A stretch of DNA of 61,627 nt from Natrialba aegyptia DSM 13077 (GCF_000337535.1 NZ_AOIP01000040.1:61339-122965); one strand, 5' to 3'. Positions 52,343 through 61,610 are shown, counted from the stretch's first letter. Made by a program: numbers and translations. The notes: generated by a model not told the origin, from the sequence alone.

Positions 52343-53128
52343 ATGACACGACACGACACAGCGTACGAAGCGGCGATTGCGGGGTCCGAGATCGCACACG
52401 AGCGCTTTCGCACCGAGCTGGATGTCGCGACCAAGAACTCGAAGATGGACTTCGTTACCGAAGCCGACACTGAGACCCAACACCGCGTTATCGAGGTCGT
52501 TCGAGACGCGTACCCGGATGCGACGATCGTCGGCGAGGAAGAGGACGAACTGAAGTCCGTTCCCGAGGACGGCAACGCCTGGGTGATCGATCCAATTGAT
52601 GGGACGACGAACTTCGTCCGCGGCGTTCCGCTGTGGACGACGACGGTCGCCGCCGTTCGCGACCACGAAACCGTCGCGGCGGTGACCGTCGTCCCGGCGC
52701 TCGGGGAGACGTTCGTGGCGGATTCCACCGATGCAACGCTGAACGACGAGCCCATCTCCGTCAGCGATCAAGCGGATCTCGAGCGGTTCGTCGTCGCGCC
52801 GATCCTTCGATACGGATCCGAACGCGACCGACAGTTCGGCAACCTCCTCCGGGAGTCGATACTCGAGTTCGGCGATCTGCGCCGATTTGGCTGCGCTCAA
52901 GTGACGCTTGCGATGGTCGCCCGCGGCACGCTCGATGCAGCCGTGTCGCCTCAACCGGAGCCGAACCCGTGGGACACGATCGCCGGTATCGCGCTGGTCG
53001 AACGGGCCGGTGGAGTGGTAACCGATCTCGAGGGAAACCCGTGGAAGCCGGGTTGTGAGGGTCTCGTGGCATCGAACGGGAGCGCCCACGACGAAATCGT
53101 CGAACGCGTGCGGGCTGCGGTAGCGTAA
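52343..53128 (+). CDS. Inositol-monophosphatase-family phosphatase
   Basis: The 261-residue protein contains the metal-binding motifs: DFVTEADTETQHRVIE, then GEEED, DPIDGTTNFVRGVPLW and NPWDTIAGIALVERAGGVVTDL. Together they define the lithium-sensitive phosphatase family, which removes phosphate from inositol-1-phosphate or fructose-1,6-bisphosphate. It lies 61 bases after the ABC ATPase gene and probably belongs to its operon. In this setting a sugar phosphate made from the imported compound is a plausible substrate. No signal peptide. Start ATG is directly followed by the family N-terminal helix. Confidence 0.9.
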   Translation: MTRHDTAYEAAIAGSEIAHERFRTELDVATKNSKMDFVTEADTETQHRVIEVVRDAYPDATIVGEEEDELKSVPEDGNAWVIDPIDGTTNFVRGVPLWTTTVAAVRDHETVAAVTVVPALGETFVADSTDATLNDEPISVSDQADLERFVVAPILRYGSERDRQFGNLLRESILEFGDLRRFGCAQVTLAMVARGTLDAAVSPQPEPNPWDTIAGIALVERAGGVVTDLEGNPWKPGCEGLVASNGSAHDEIVERVRAAVA

Positions 53129-53212
53129 GCGAACCTTCGTTCGCTTGAGAGTTCAGCGCTCGTCGAGCCGGTGTCGTGCATTTATCGTCTCACCGGACCG
53201 CTATCGGATATT

Positions 53213-53399
53213 TCAGTACCGACACCACCACGTGCGGATCGCTGCCGCGACAGTTCTAGTGAGACCAGTTCGAATCGCCTTCGTGAAGTCGGTTGTTTCC
53301 TTCGTGTGATGCGAACGAGTCTTCGATTTCTCCCCGTAGATCTCTCTTAGAAAGCCATATACCACCGGAAAGACAACCATCTGATAACTCCTCAGATCC
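53213..53399 (-). pseudogene. Gene fragment cut off by the IS6 element
   Basis: A frame of about 60 codons on the minus strand ends at 53,213 and is cut at the left end of the IS6 element. It reads RSYQMVVFPVVYGFLREIYG, then a basic stretch and AIRTGLTRTVAAAIRTWWCR. It has no start of its own outside the IS. No family was recognised. It may be the C-terminus of a gene split or deleted by the insertion. Confidence 0.35.
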
Positions 53400-53458
53400 G
53401 GCACTGTCTAGTTAGCGCAGTTTGAGGAACGAGCAGGTCGTAGAGTTAGTTCGGATCC

Positions 53459-54207
53459 ATGCTCGCAGACCTGCTCAGCAAGAGCTACGCGGCGGAATTT
53501 GATGAATGGTGGGAGCGTTCGCCGTCGGGCACCACGCGACCGGTTGTTCGCTTCGAGAAACACAAGCGATTCTTCGCTCACTCGGCGTTGAACCCTCTCA
53601 TCAAGCGATCTGGCACTGGTACATCGCCTGGCTGACAGCGTCCCAGACCCGCCGACGTCCACGAGAGCGGCGCTCTCGTGCGGCCTCTTGGAGCGCAAAG
53701 CGCTCCAACGGTCGGCGAACCGAAGATTCGCTCGACAGCAGAACGCTTTGCGTTCTGCGGACGGCGCAGCCGTCGCGGGTCGCGGTTGATGAACCCGCTG
53801 TCAGGATTACTGGCATCCGATCTTGGGAGTACGCTGCAATAGACCTTGACACGAATCTCATTCTCGATGTAGTGCTCTTTGGACGGCGAGACACCGATCC
53901 AGCTGCTGCGTTTCTGCATGGACTTACCGAGAAACACGATCTCTCCGACGCTGAGTTTCTCGTCGATGGTGCTGGCTATCTGACTGCCCTCTCTCGAGTA
54001 GGATTGAGCGGTTACCTCACCTATGTCGACCGAAGCCACATCGAAAAGTGGTTTCATACCCTCAAAATTCGGATTGGCCGCTTCCATAACTCATGGGTCG
54101 GCAGCCGGGCGAGCGGCAGAGAATGGCTTGAACAGTTCGTACACGACTATAACACACAGCGGCCGAATTAGTCACTCAACGGACAGACGCTAGCGGAGGT
54201 GCTAAGC
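53459..54207 (+). pseudogene. IS6-family transposase, broken by frameshift, hairpin insert and nonsense codon
   Basis: Homology starts MLADLLSKSYAAEFDEWWER and, after a frame change near 53,506, continues VGAFAVGHHATGCSLRETQA. The catalytic domain begins at PSRVAVDEPAVRITG (first Asp of DDE), then TNLILDVVLFGRRDTDPAAA, DAEFLVDGAGYLTAL with the second Asp and HIEKWFHTLKIRIGRFHNSW with the Glu. A TAG at about 54,169 replaces the Gln codon of the usual RPNQSLNGQT; the reading frame then continues SLNGQTLAEVLS to the final stop. Before the catalytic domain, about 37 codons (RERRSRAASWSAKRSN and onward) of palindromic DNA are inserted in frame. Confidence 0.85.
53662..53774. repeat. Block of four perfect hairpins inserted in the transposase gene
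   Basis: Four consecutive perfect stems are present: CGAGAGC/GCTCTCG (53,662-53,678), TTGGAGCG/CGCTCCAA (53,688-53,708), CAGAACGC/GCGTTCTG (53,739-53,757) and GACGGC/GCCGTC (53,760-53,774). Two of them recur, in the same order and position, in the IS6 remnant near 4.7 kb. The whole block reads in frame without a stop. Confidence 0.8.
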
Positions 54208-54218
54208 TAGACAGTGCC

Positions 54219-54357
54219 ATCAACCGTTTTCACACGAGTTCAGCGGGCAGCCGACTGGTAGACGGTGGTTCCAGCAGTTCAGCAAGTATCCCAATCAACA
54301 ACGACCGAATCACGCACTTGATGAACGAATACCTGCGGAGATTGTTTAGTCAGTGCC
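54219..54357 (+). mobile_element. Older IS6-family relic abutting the IS6 element
   Basis: Right of the IS6 element, one frame reads NRFHTSSAGSR and another RRWFQQFSKYPNQQRPNHAL followed by DERIPAEIV. These match the transposase C-terminus (DRFHNSWVGSR and EWLEQFxxYNxQRPNQSL). A TIR-like ttagtcagtgcc ends the relic at about 54,357. It is the tail of a second, more decayed copy. Confidence 0.65.
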
Positions 54358-54468
54358 GACGAAATCTGTGAATGGAGATAGATCCACCGCTGCTACCAAC
54401 GGCGAACTCGACTACCGTAGATCAGGGTACTCGAAGGGCAGTAAGGCGTAGTGAGTGAGTATCTCCGG

Positions 54469-54891
54469 TCAGTCCATCGGGTGGCGAATAAGCCGGCCAT
54501 GTTCGACCTTCATACAGTGATCTTGAACCACTTCTAACCCGGCTGCTTCTGCCGTTTGTGTAGCCTCATCGTGCCGTATCCCAAGTTGCATCCAGATTAC
54601 CTTCACGTCGTCCCGAGCGAGCGCCTGTTCTACTATTTCCGGAACCTCCTCGCTTGGCCGAAAGATTTCGACAATATCGATCGGCTCCGTAACGTCGGCC
54701 AGCGAGTCGTACGCCCGTTCACCGAATATCTCGTCCGCATTTGGATTGATAGGAGTGATTTCGTAGCCGTGACGCTGAAGATACGCCGGTACGATGTGTG
54801 CTGCCTTCTCGTGCGACGTCGACGCTCCGACGACTGCAACCCGGTCGTACTCAAGGATTCGTCGGAGTTCGTCCGTCTCTTCGATTGGCAT
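54469..54891 (-). CDS. CoA-binding domain protein
   Basis: The 140-residue protein is a single CoA-binding (Rossmann-like) domain: YDRVAVVGASTSHEKAAHIV at the start, then GYEITPINPNADEIFGERAY, SLADVTEPIDIVEIFRPSEE and KVIWMQLGIRHDEATQTAEA, ending QDHCMKVEHGRL. The conserved Cys in HCMKVEH is present. Such stand-alone domains are widespread and bind coenzyme A or nucleotides, but have no proven role. The gene stands alone. Confidence 0.92.
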   Translation of the reverse strand: MPIEETDELRRILEYDRVAVVGASTSHEKAAHIVPAYLQRHGYEITPINPNADEIFGERAYDSLADVTEPIDIVEIFRPSEEVPEIVEQALARDDVKVIWMQLGIRHDEATQTAEAAGLEVVQDHCMKVEHGRLIRHPMD

Positions 54892-55266
54892 ACCTGCACT
54901 ACTGGAGTCGGAACGATCAGTCTATCGCCACAACTCACCCCATACTATCTGTCTGACCGGTATAGAATACATGGCAACTGATTGGTGCTGTCTTTCGATC
55001 AGCACTCAGTCTTCTTCGAGCATAGTGGGAGTACAACGAGTGCCCGTGCGTCTCGTGAGCAGCATCGACTGCGAGTTCTACAGTAGCCGCTGCAAGTCAG
55101 TGCACACCCGACCGCATGAGGGTTATGCGATCGATGTGGGAATCGACTCGTTTCAGTTGTTACTATCGCTGTTCTGTCGCGAGTTCAAACGAGATGCCGC
55201 CGGGTTTGCGGACGGACAGCGAGGGAAGGAGTAAGCAGAGATCTAAACGCGGTCTGATTGTACGAA
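54892..55266. other. Intergenic region, no gene seen
   Basis: A plus-strand frame ending near 55,234 is open but has Ser/Cys-rich, weakly acidic composition unlike its neighbours. No repeat or RNA gene was recognised. Confidence 0.4.
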
Positions 55267-55635
55267 TCAAATATCGTCGGGTTTGGTGATTTCGTGTGTG
55301 CCAGATGGGCCCTGATCCTCGGTTGGGCGAGCGGGTGCGATCAAACACAACGTCTTCGATGGTTCATCCCCAACGACCTCGAATTTGTGCTCGGTGTCTG
55401 GCGGCGTAACGATCGTGTCACCGGGCGTGGCATGGAACTCCTCGTCACCAACTTCCCAGTGCATTTCTCCTGTCCGCATGAAGATGATATGGGTTTCATC
55501 GTGCGTGTGGAGTTCACTGGCCTTGTCCGACTCGTGAGTCCGTGCGTCGATCTCACAATCTTCGAGGATGGTGTGTTCGCCTGCTGCCTCTCTTTCGATG
55601 AACGGGTGGTACGCTGTTGTGTTGGAATCAGCCAT
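55267..55635 (-). CDS. Cupin-domain protein
   Basis: This 122-residue protein is a single cupin barrel. Motif 1 is HTHDETHIIFMRTGEMHWEV (metal-binding His-His-Glu positions) and motif 2 is GDTIVTPPDTEHKFEVVG with the last His. Metal binding is therefore expected. It could be a small dioxygenase, an isomerase or a sensing protein. The ATG at 55,635 is chosen because the longer frame upstream has unsuitable composition. A 7-bp inverted repeat (ACAGCAC/GTGCTGT) lies just before the start, near 55,663. Confidence 0.85.
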   Translation of the reverse strand: MADSNTTAYHPFIEREAAGEHTILEDCEIDARTHESDKASELHTHDETHIIFMRTGEMHWEVGDEEFHATPGDTIVTPPDTEHKFEVVGDEPSKTLCLIAPARPTEDQGPSGTHEITKPDDI

Positions 55636-55922
55636 TGTGATGTCCCCGGTTCGTAAACCCAGTACAGCACTCGTGCTGTGGAGCATTAGTTCTTCTGTCG
55701 GGGGAACAGACGGTGTCGAGTTTTGAAGTCGCCGCGACGCTGTCCGGCGAGCCGCACCGGAATTCTTCCCTCCATTTCTGGGTAGAAAATTCATTTGTGG
55801 TGAACTCGTCCAGGCTGGGAGTCAGCCGTCACACGACAGCCGCGTCCGACTCATTTGATTCGCGATTCAATTGAATATCCACTCATACATACCCCATAAA
55901 CTCTTTGGTCGGGTTCCAAAAC

Positions 55923-55984
55923 GAGCACCGCATCGTATAGCTCCTTACCGGTTGAGCACCGTATTGTATAGCTCTTCACCGGTT
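55923..55984. promoter_or_regulatory. Tandem 31-bp repeat upstream of the arsenic operon
   Basis: Two head-to-tail copies (55,923-55,953 and 55,954-55,984) differ at five positions. Each contains GAGC, a spacer and GCTC as an inverted pair, and ends ACCGGTT. They sit about 100 bases before arsR. A direct repeat of a palindrome in front of a regulator gene is the usual operator layout, so they are candidate ArsR sites. Confidence 0.6.
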
Positions 55985-56080
55985 GTATATTGATACGTGG
56001 GTAATACAGTGTTTTCTCGACGCATTCCTCCGTGGGGTTCTCCGGAAGGCTTAATTGAGACAATGTTCAAGTCAGTCTCG

Positions 56081-56482
56081 ATGGCACAATCAACCGAACG
56101 GCTTCGACGCTATCTCGATGACGAACTCGAGGAGTGTCGAAGCGAGGATATCGAGCGTCGGCTCGACGAGCTAGGGACGCTCGAGGCGGGACTTGGGACG
56201 GCACAGGCCGACGCTGAACTCGATGTCCTCTCGGCACTCGGGAACGAGACGCGTTACACGCTCGTGCGCGTACTGGTTGCAGCACAGGAGGAACTCTGCG
56301 TTTGCGAGTTGAACGCGGTCGTTGACGTGACCGAGAGCGGTCTCAGTCACGCCCTCTCGAAACTCGTCGATGCGGGTCTCGTCGACGGCCGGAAGGACGG
56401 GCGCTGGAAGAAGTACCGGGCAACCAATCGTGCGATAGCACTCGTCACGGTCCTCGAAGGGAGCGTGAACGGTGATGAGTAA
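56081..56482 (+). CDS. arsR: ArsR/SmtB-family regulator
   Basis: The 133-residue protein contains a winged helix (residues 45-115): DAELDVLSALGNETRYTLVR, then ELCVCELNAVVDVTESGLSH and ALSKLVDAGLVDGRKDGRW. The metal-binding CVC (Cys-73 and Cys-75) follows the ELCVCDL pattern of arsenic sensors. It should repress the operon until arsenite binds. ATG at 56,081 is favoured by a ttaatt element 28 bases upstream; ATG at 56,063 is an alternative. The end overlaps the efflux gene by 8 bases. Confidence 0.92.
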   Translation: MAQSTERLRRYLDDELEECRSEDIERRLDELGTLEAGLGTAQADAELDVLSALGNETRYTLVRVLVAAQEELCVCELNAVVDVTESGLSHALSKLVDAGLVDGRKDGRWKKYRATNRAIALVTVLEGSVNGDE

Positions 56483-57635
56483 CGTCGAACACGAACACGG
56501 CCCGAACTGCGACTGTCCGGATTGTGGGGACCCGCGGTCGATGGATTTCCTCGATAAGTACCTCACCGTCTGGATCTTCGTCGCGATGGCAGTCGGTGTG
56601 GGATTGGGATACGTCGCCCCGTCGGTCACCGAGCCGATTCAGAACCTCCACTTCGTGGAAATCGGGTTGGTACTGATGATGTATCCGCCGCTGGCGAAAG
56701 CCGATTACTCGCAGCTCCGGGCGGTGTTCAGTAACTGGCGAGTGCTCGGGCTCAGCCTCGTCCAGAACTGGCTCATCGGCCCAACCCTCATGTTCGGGCT
56801 CGCGGTGATCTTCTTCAGCGGACTCGTCCCCGGTCTTCCGGCTCGCCCCGAGTTCTTCCTCGGACTCGTGTTCATCGGGATGGCCCGGTGTATCGCGATG
56901 GTGCTCGTTTGGAACGAACTCGCCGAGGGCTCGACCGAGTACGTGACCGGCCTGGTCGCGTTTAACAGCCTCTTCCAGATCATCACGTACGGGGTGTACG
57001 TCTGGTTCTTCGCGTTGTTCCTCCCGCCGTTGCTCGGCATGGACGCGCTTGTCACCGGGATTACGACCTTCGAGATCACGCCGTGGGACGTATTCAAAGC
57101 GATCGTCATCTTCCTCGGAATTCCGTTTGCTGGCGGCTTCCTTACCCGCTACGTCGGAACGCGGGCCAAGGGAGAGGAGTGGTACGACGAGGAGTTCATC
57201 CCGAAAATAGATCCCCTCACCCTCGTTGCACTGCTGTTTACCGTGATCGTCATGTTCGCCACGCAGGGGGAGAACATCGTCGCCTCGCCGGGTGATGTCT
57301 TGTTGATCGCCGTTCCGTTGACGATCTACTTCGTCGTGATGTTCCTCGTGAGCTTCGGGATGGGCCGCGGCATCGGCGCGGACTACTCGACGACGACCGC
57401 GATTGGATTCACGGCTGCCTCGAACAACTTCGAGTTAGCAATCGCGGTCGCAGTCGCCGTGTTCGGTGTCGGTTCTGGCGTCGCGTTCGCGACCGTCGTC
57501 GGTCCGCTCATCGAGGTCCCGGTCCTGCTTGCGTTGGTCAATGTCGCCCTGTGCTTCCAGCGGAAATTTGACTGGCCCGGATCCAATACCGGCAGTCTCG
57601 ATGCATCAGCGCCCGATCCAGCAGCCAACGATTAA
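56475..57635 (+). CDS. Arsenite efflux transporter, ACR3 family
   Basis: The 386-residue protein has ten hydrophobic segments and the ACR3 pattern. FIGMARCIAMVLVWNELAEG carries the conserved cysteine, YGVYVWFFALFLPP and GIPFAGGFLTRYVGTRAKG follow, and GFTAASNNFELAIAVAVAVF is the second signature. The N-terminus has an acidic, Cys-rich stretch (CDCPDCGD) that may bind metal. It pumps arsenite out of the cell. It follows arsR in the same operon and precedes the arsenate reductase gene. Confidence 0.94.
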   Translation: MSNVEHEHGPNCDCPDCGDPRSMDFLDKYLTVWIFVAMAVGVGLGYVAPSVTEPIQNLHFVEIGLVLMMYPPLAKADYSQLRAVFSNWRVLGLSLVQNWLIGPTLMFGLAVIFFSGLVPGLPARPEFFLGLVFIGMARCIAMVLVWNELAEGSTEYVTGLVAFNSLFQIITYGVYVWFFALFLPPLLGMDALVTGITTFEITPWDVFKAIVIFLGIPFAGGFLTRYVGTRAKGEEWYDEEFIPKIDPLTLVALLFTVIVMFATQGENIVASPGDVLLIAVPLTIYFVVMFLVSFGMGRGIGADYSTTTAIGFTAASNNFELAIAVAVAVFGVGSGVAFATVVGPLIEVPVLLALVNVALCFQRKFDWPGSNTGSLDASAPDPAAND

Positions 57636-57648
57636 TCATACGACAATC

Positions 57649-58095
57649 ATGTCCACTTACAGCGCTTCAGACGACCCGATCCGTATCGCCTTCATGTGCG
57701 TCCAGAACGCTGGCCGCTCCCAGATGTCCACGGCCTTTGCAGAGCGCGAACGGGACCGCCGTGGTCTCTCCGACCGCGTCGAAATTCTCACCGGTGGGAC
57801 CCATCCGGCTGACCACGTCCACGAGGAAGTAATCGAGGTAATGGACGAAGCGGGATTCGACCTCTCCGATCGAACGCCCCGTGAAATCACGATCGACGAA
57901 CTGCAGTCCTGCGACTACGTCGCCACGATGGGCTGTTCGACACTCGACGTCGGCGACGTTGGCGAAGCCGTCGACATCCGTGATTGGGCGCTCGAGGATC
58001 CCGATGGAAAGGATTTCGACCGAGTACGCGAGATCCGTGATGAAATCGAACAGCGAGTCATTACACTGTTCGACGAGTTCAATACGTCGACCTGA
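57649..58095 (+). CDS. arsC: Arsenate reductase of the low-molecular-weight phosphatase type
   Basis: The 148-residue protein has the phosphatase-type loop CVQNAGRS (Cys-17 and Arg-23) near the start. Cys-88 and Cys-96 (LQSCDYVATMGCS) give the redox pair that completes the three-cysteine relay of thioredoxin-linked ArsC, and DWALEDPDGKDFDRVREI supplies the acid-motif Asp-Pro. It reduces arsenate to arsenite, which the ACR3 pump then exports. Start 14 bases after the efflux gene stop. Confidence 0.9.
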   Translation: MSTYSASDDPIRIAFMCVQNAGRSQMSTAFAERERDRRGLSDRVEILTGGTHPADHVHEEVIEVMDEAGFDLSDRTPREITIDELQSCDYVATMGCSTLDVGDVGEAVDIRDWALEDPDGKDFDRVREIRDEIEQRVITLFDEFNTST

Positions 58096-58360
58096 GCAAC
58101 GGTACTACCGCACCTAGTACCCGGTTTTTGATGGGTCCGAACAACTATCGCGAGCACAGTTGTGACCGCTATCGCGGAGAGCCGTGAGCTGCGCTGACGG
58201 GCGACAGGCTGTTGAACGACGTCGCAGCGACTTCGGTTCGCCGGTCGACCCTTTCGAATGCGACAGCGGTCGACTTCCGGTTCGGGTTGCTGCCATCGGT
58301 AAGCAGTTCGTGTCGGTCCGTGATGTCAAGGGAACTGCGTCGGAACGGACGGCATCGATC

Positions 58361-61300
58361 TCACCGATCCTGCTGTCCTGTTGAAGTGTTTCCGGGTTTC
58401 CTCTTGGGATTCGGCTCTGGCTCGCTATCGGAGTCGTCACTCCTTTCGCCGTCGAACACATCGTTTGCAAGGTCTTCGGAACCCGTTTTCCGTAGTCCGC
58501 GATCGAGGCGTCTCATGTAGTCGCCGCGGTTCCGGACGTCGGCCGTCAACAACGTCTCGGCCACTCGTGAGATCGTTCGCTCGAAGGCGTCGTTCGAACG
58601 GATCACGTCCCCGTCGGTCGCGGCCCGGATCGATTCGCTCACGGCCTCGATGCACGTTTCGATTCGTCTCTCGGACCCGTGTCTCTTTGCACCCTTGACG
58701 ACTACATCGGCGTAGACCCCTTCCAGAAACGCCGCCGGATCGTCGACTGACGGGCCATTCGCGTACTCGCGGAGTTCCGCGTCGAGCCGCTGGTACCATC
58801 CGTCGGCACCGTTCTGTGCGGTTTGAAAGAGCGATCGAACGTACACGGCGGCGACGAACGCGGCCGAACGTTCCTGCGTTTGCTCCGTTGCGATCGCTTC
58901 GATCGTGGTGGAGACGATTTCGAGCCACGCCGCCGCCTCCGAGGCATCGGTGTGGGTTCGACTGACGTTCGCGAACGCCTCTGCGTACACCCGTTCGAAA
59001 ACCTCGGTTCGCTCGGTCCCGTCCCGCTCGAGCGAGACCCCGTCGTCGAGGACTGCCAGGGCTTCGGTGACGCCGAACCGTACCCCCTCGGGCGGAGCGT
59101 CGGCGGCGAGTGCGAGTGCGCCACCGAAGACCGACACGACGTACTCGACGGGGTGGGGCGGATTGTCCGGGGCTGTGGCCGCAGCTTCGATCCGGGACAG
59201 CACTGCCTCGACCAGGCGTTCGTGCGTCCGTTCACCGACATCGGTCCGGGTCAGTACTGCCACCAGAATCTCGGCGTCCGCCGATGCGAACGCGTCGTAC
59301 CACTCCGTCGTGCTCGGCCCGTCGACGGACTTCCGACTGGTCCGCAGCGACCGGACGAGCACCTCGATCCACTCCCGGGTGCGACTCGATTCCCCGTTGG
59401 CCGCCCAGTGCACGGCAGCCCCGCCGAATACGTCCGCTAGGAAGGTAAGCGGATCGTCGACCGAGTCAGTCGTAGTCGCCCTCGCTTCGATCCGCTCCGT
59501 GAGGCCTGTATACCACGTCCGCTCCCTGCGCGGTCTCACTCCGTCGTTCGAACCGGCCGAATCGGGGTCGTAACCCCGGACGTGCGTCGACAGCGCCCCG
59601 CAGTAGATATCCGTTAGATACCGCCTCGTCTCGGCTGTCGATGCGTCGGATGCTGCTCCTCGCATCGCTGCTTCGTCGTATCGTTCTATCCAGTCCTCGA
59701 AACCGAGGGAGTCGTCGAACGGGATCGAATCACTGCCGTAAGGGTACTGATTGACTTCGTCTGGATGGTCCCGCTCTACGTCGCCGAAGGACGCAAGCGC
59801 CTTCGCGTGCAGCGATGCCCGGAGTTCCCACTCGTTTGCGAAGTGATTCGAACTCGCGATCGTATCGACGAGCCGATGACAGTTCGAGAACAACTGTTCC
59901 GCTCGGTCGAGTTCGCCCGTTCGGATGACGGCCCGAACAGCGCGGCCGTATGCGTCGACCACGAACGTTTCAGGGTCGTCGAGGTCCGCCTTGACTGCTG
60001 TTTGACACATGCTGTGGCCGACAGCGTCGAGCCAGGGGGCAAACACGTCGTCCGGACAGCCGTGTTCGAACACCCACAGACCGATCCCGGCGGCGTAACT
60101 TTCTTCGAGTATCGCTGTTCGGGCGTCTGGATCATTGATGAGCGCTGTCGCGTCCCCGACACGCGACTCGATATCGGCTATCCAGGCCGACAGCTCCTCT
60201 GGAGGACACTCGAGGCCCGCTACAGCTCCGATCATGGAGCCAACGGAGTTCTGGAGCACCACTGCCGTGGACCGGTCGGAGGGGCTCATCGCGTACTGGC
60301 GAACGAGTGAGAATAGTGTGGTGAGGCCGCCGTTGGCCGTCGTGGGATCCTCGGCCCGGTGGACGATTTGCTCGACTGCACTCCCGTAGACGAAGTGGAG
60401 CGGAAACTGTCGCACGTCATCCGAGACTGCATCGTGAAGGGCCTGGTCGACACACCCGATTGCACCGTGGTTTACCCTCGTTCCGTCCGGCGGCTGTGCG
60501 AGCGTCGCCAATGCACCCGAGAACGCGGTGGCAAACGGTTCCAGATCTCCGCCGGCGGATTCCTGACCGCGCGGGGTCGCGGTTTCGTTGGTGAGGGTCA
60601 GGACACCCCGCGCGACCGCGTGGACCCACTCGTCCGTCGTCGGCTCTGCTGTCGCCACGGCAGCGATCGCGGTCCCGTAGACCTCGCCTCGATACCGGAC
60701 GGATTCATCGGTGTCGGAACTCCGATTGCGCCCGACATCTGCCACAAGGTCGTCGATGAACGAGAGCCACTGCTGTGCCGCGTCGGGGCCGTGCGTGGTC
60801 GAGATGATATCGACGGCCTCAGCGACGACGTGGCCGACGAACTCGCCAGTCAGTGCGTGATCCGGAACCCCCGAAACCGCTGCCAGTGTGCTCTGGTCCG
60901 TGACCGACTCGACATCGACGGTCCGACGAGACGGTGACTGGACCTCGTTCCAGCCGATTGCATCGAGCAGGTCGCCGGCGACGGTTTCTGGATCGCGGTC
61001 AGAAACAGCGTTCGGCTCGTCGAGTGAGAACTCGACGCGGTCGTTCCAGGCTGCCAGTTCGTCACAGCCAGCCCGCTCACAGGTGTCGTCGAGTCGCTCA
61101 CGGTCGCTGTCGTCGCAGATGAGCAGCGCGCCCGTACAACTTCCCTCCGTAACCCATTCGGGAAGCGCTCGAACGCCGTCGTCGCTGGTGATCCTCGCCG
61201 GCCCGGCACCGTACGTCGCGACGACGACCGCGTTCGGCGTTGCGTCGATTCCAGTCCGAATGTGGTCCGGATGTGTGAGGTCGGGGAGGACGACGGTTGT

Positions 61301-61610
61301 GCCCCACTCCTCCAGTTCCGAGGCGAGCGACGCAGCGAGCCGTCGCTTTCCGCTCGCTTTCGGTCCGGAAAGCACCACAAGCCCCCCGTCAAGTGCGTCG
61401 AGGAACTCGTCTCCATCGACGAGCGATGTCCAATCCGTTGCTGTCTCGCCGGGGGTTTCGTCTGGCTCCTGGGGCGGTGCTGGCAGCTCGCGCTCAGCTG
61501 CCGACTCGCGCAACGCTTGCGGTCCATCCCAGTGCCAAGCACCGACGAGTCGAGACGAACCGTACTCCTCGGGCCCCGTCGAAATCTCGTCGAACGACGA
61601 ACCCGCCGAC
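58361..61610 (-). CDS. Large P-loop and helical-repeat protein, 5' end missing
   Basis: Frame is open to the contig end, so the true N-terminus is lost. The first about 1,080 residues available contain a P-loop NTPase-like start: VVLSGPKASGKRRLAASLAS (Walker A) followed by GALLICDDSDRERL (Walker-B-like). After about residue 230 come helical units of about 65-80 residues. Each carries a pattern such as FLADVFGGAAVHWA, FLEGVYADVVVKGA, FVAAVYVRSLFQTA, FERVYAEAFANVS and YVVSVFGGALALAA; at least eight can be counted. Composition is acidic and haloarchaeal. No signal peptide. The fold recalls STAND-like ATPases with helical repeats, which include sensors and phage-defence proteins, but no known motif proves this. 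The six residues MCIRDR encoded by the adapter must not be counted. Confidence 0.75.

Larger units (their letters stand above)
53400..54218 (+). mobile_element. Inactivated IS6-family insertion sequence
   Basis: The element is about 819 bases long with terminal inverted repeats GGCACTGTCTAG at 53,400 and CTAGACAGTGCC ending at 54,218. It holds a single IS6-type DDE transposase gene. The flanking 8 bases on each side do not match, so no target duplication is visible; recombination with the older IS6 relic to the right would explain this. The element is non-functional because its gene has several defects. Confidence 0.82.

Noticed and set aside
51061-52755. 564-codon minus-strand frame opposite the ABC ATPase gene
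   Set aside because: Ser/Arg-rich shadow of the ATPase and phosphatase genes.
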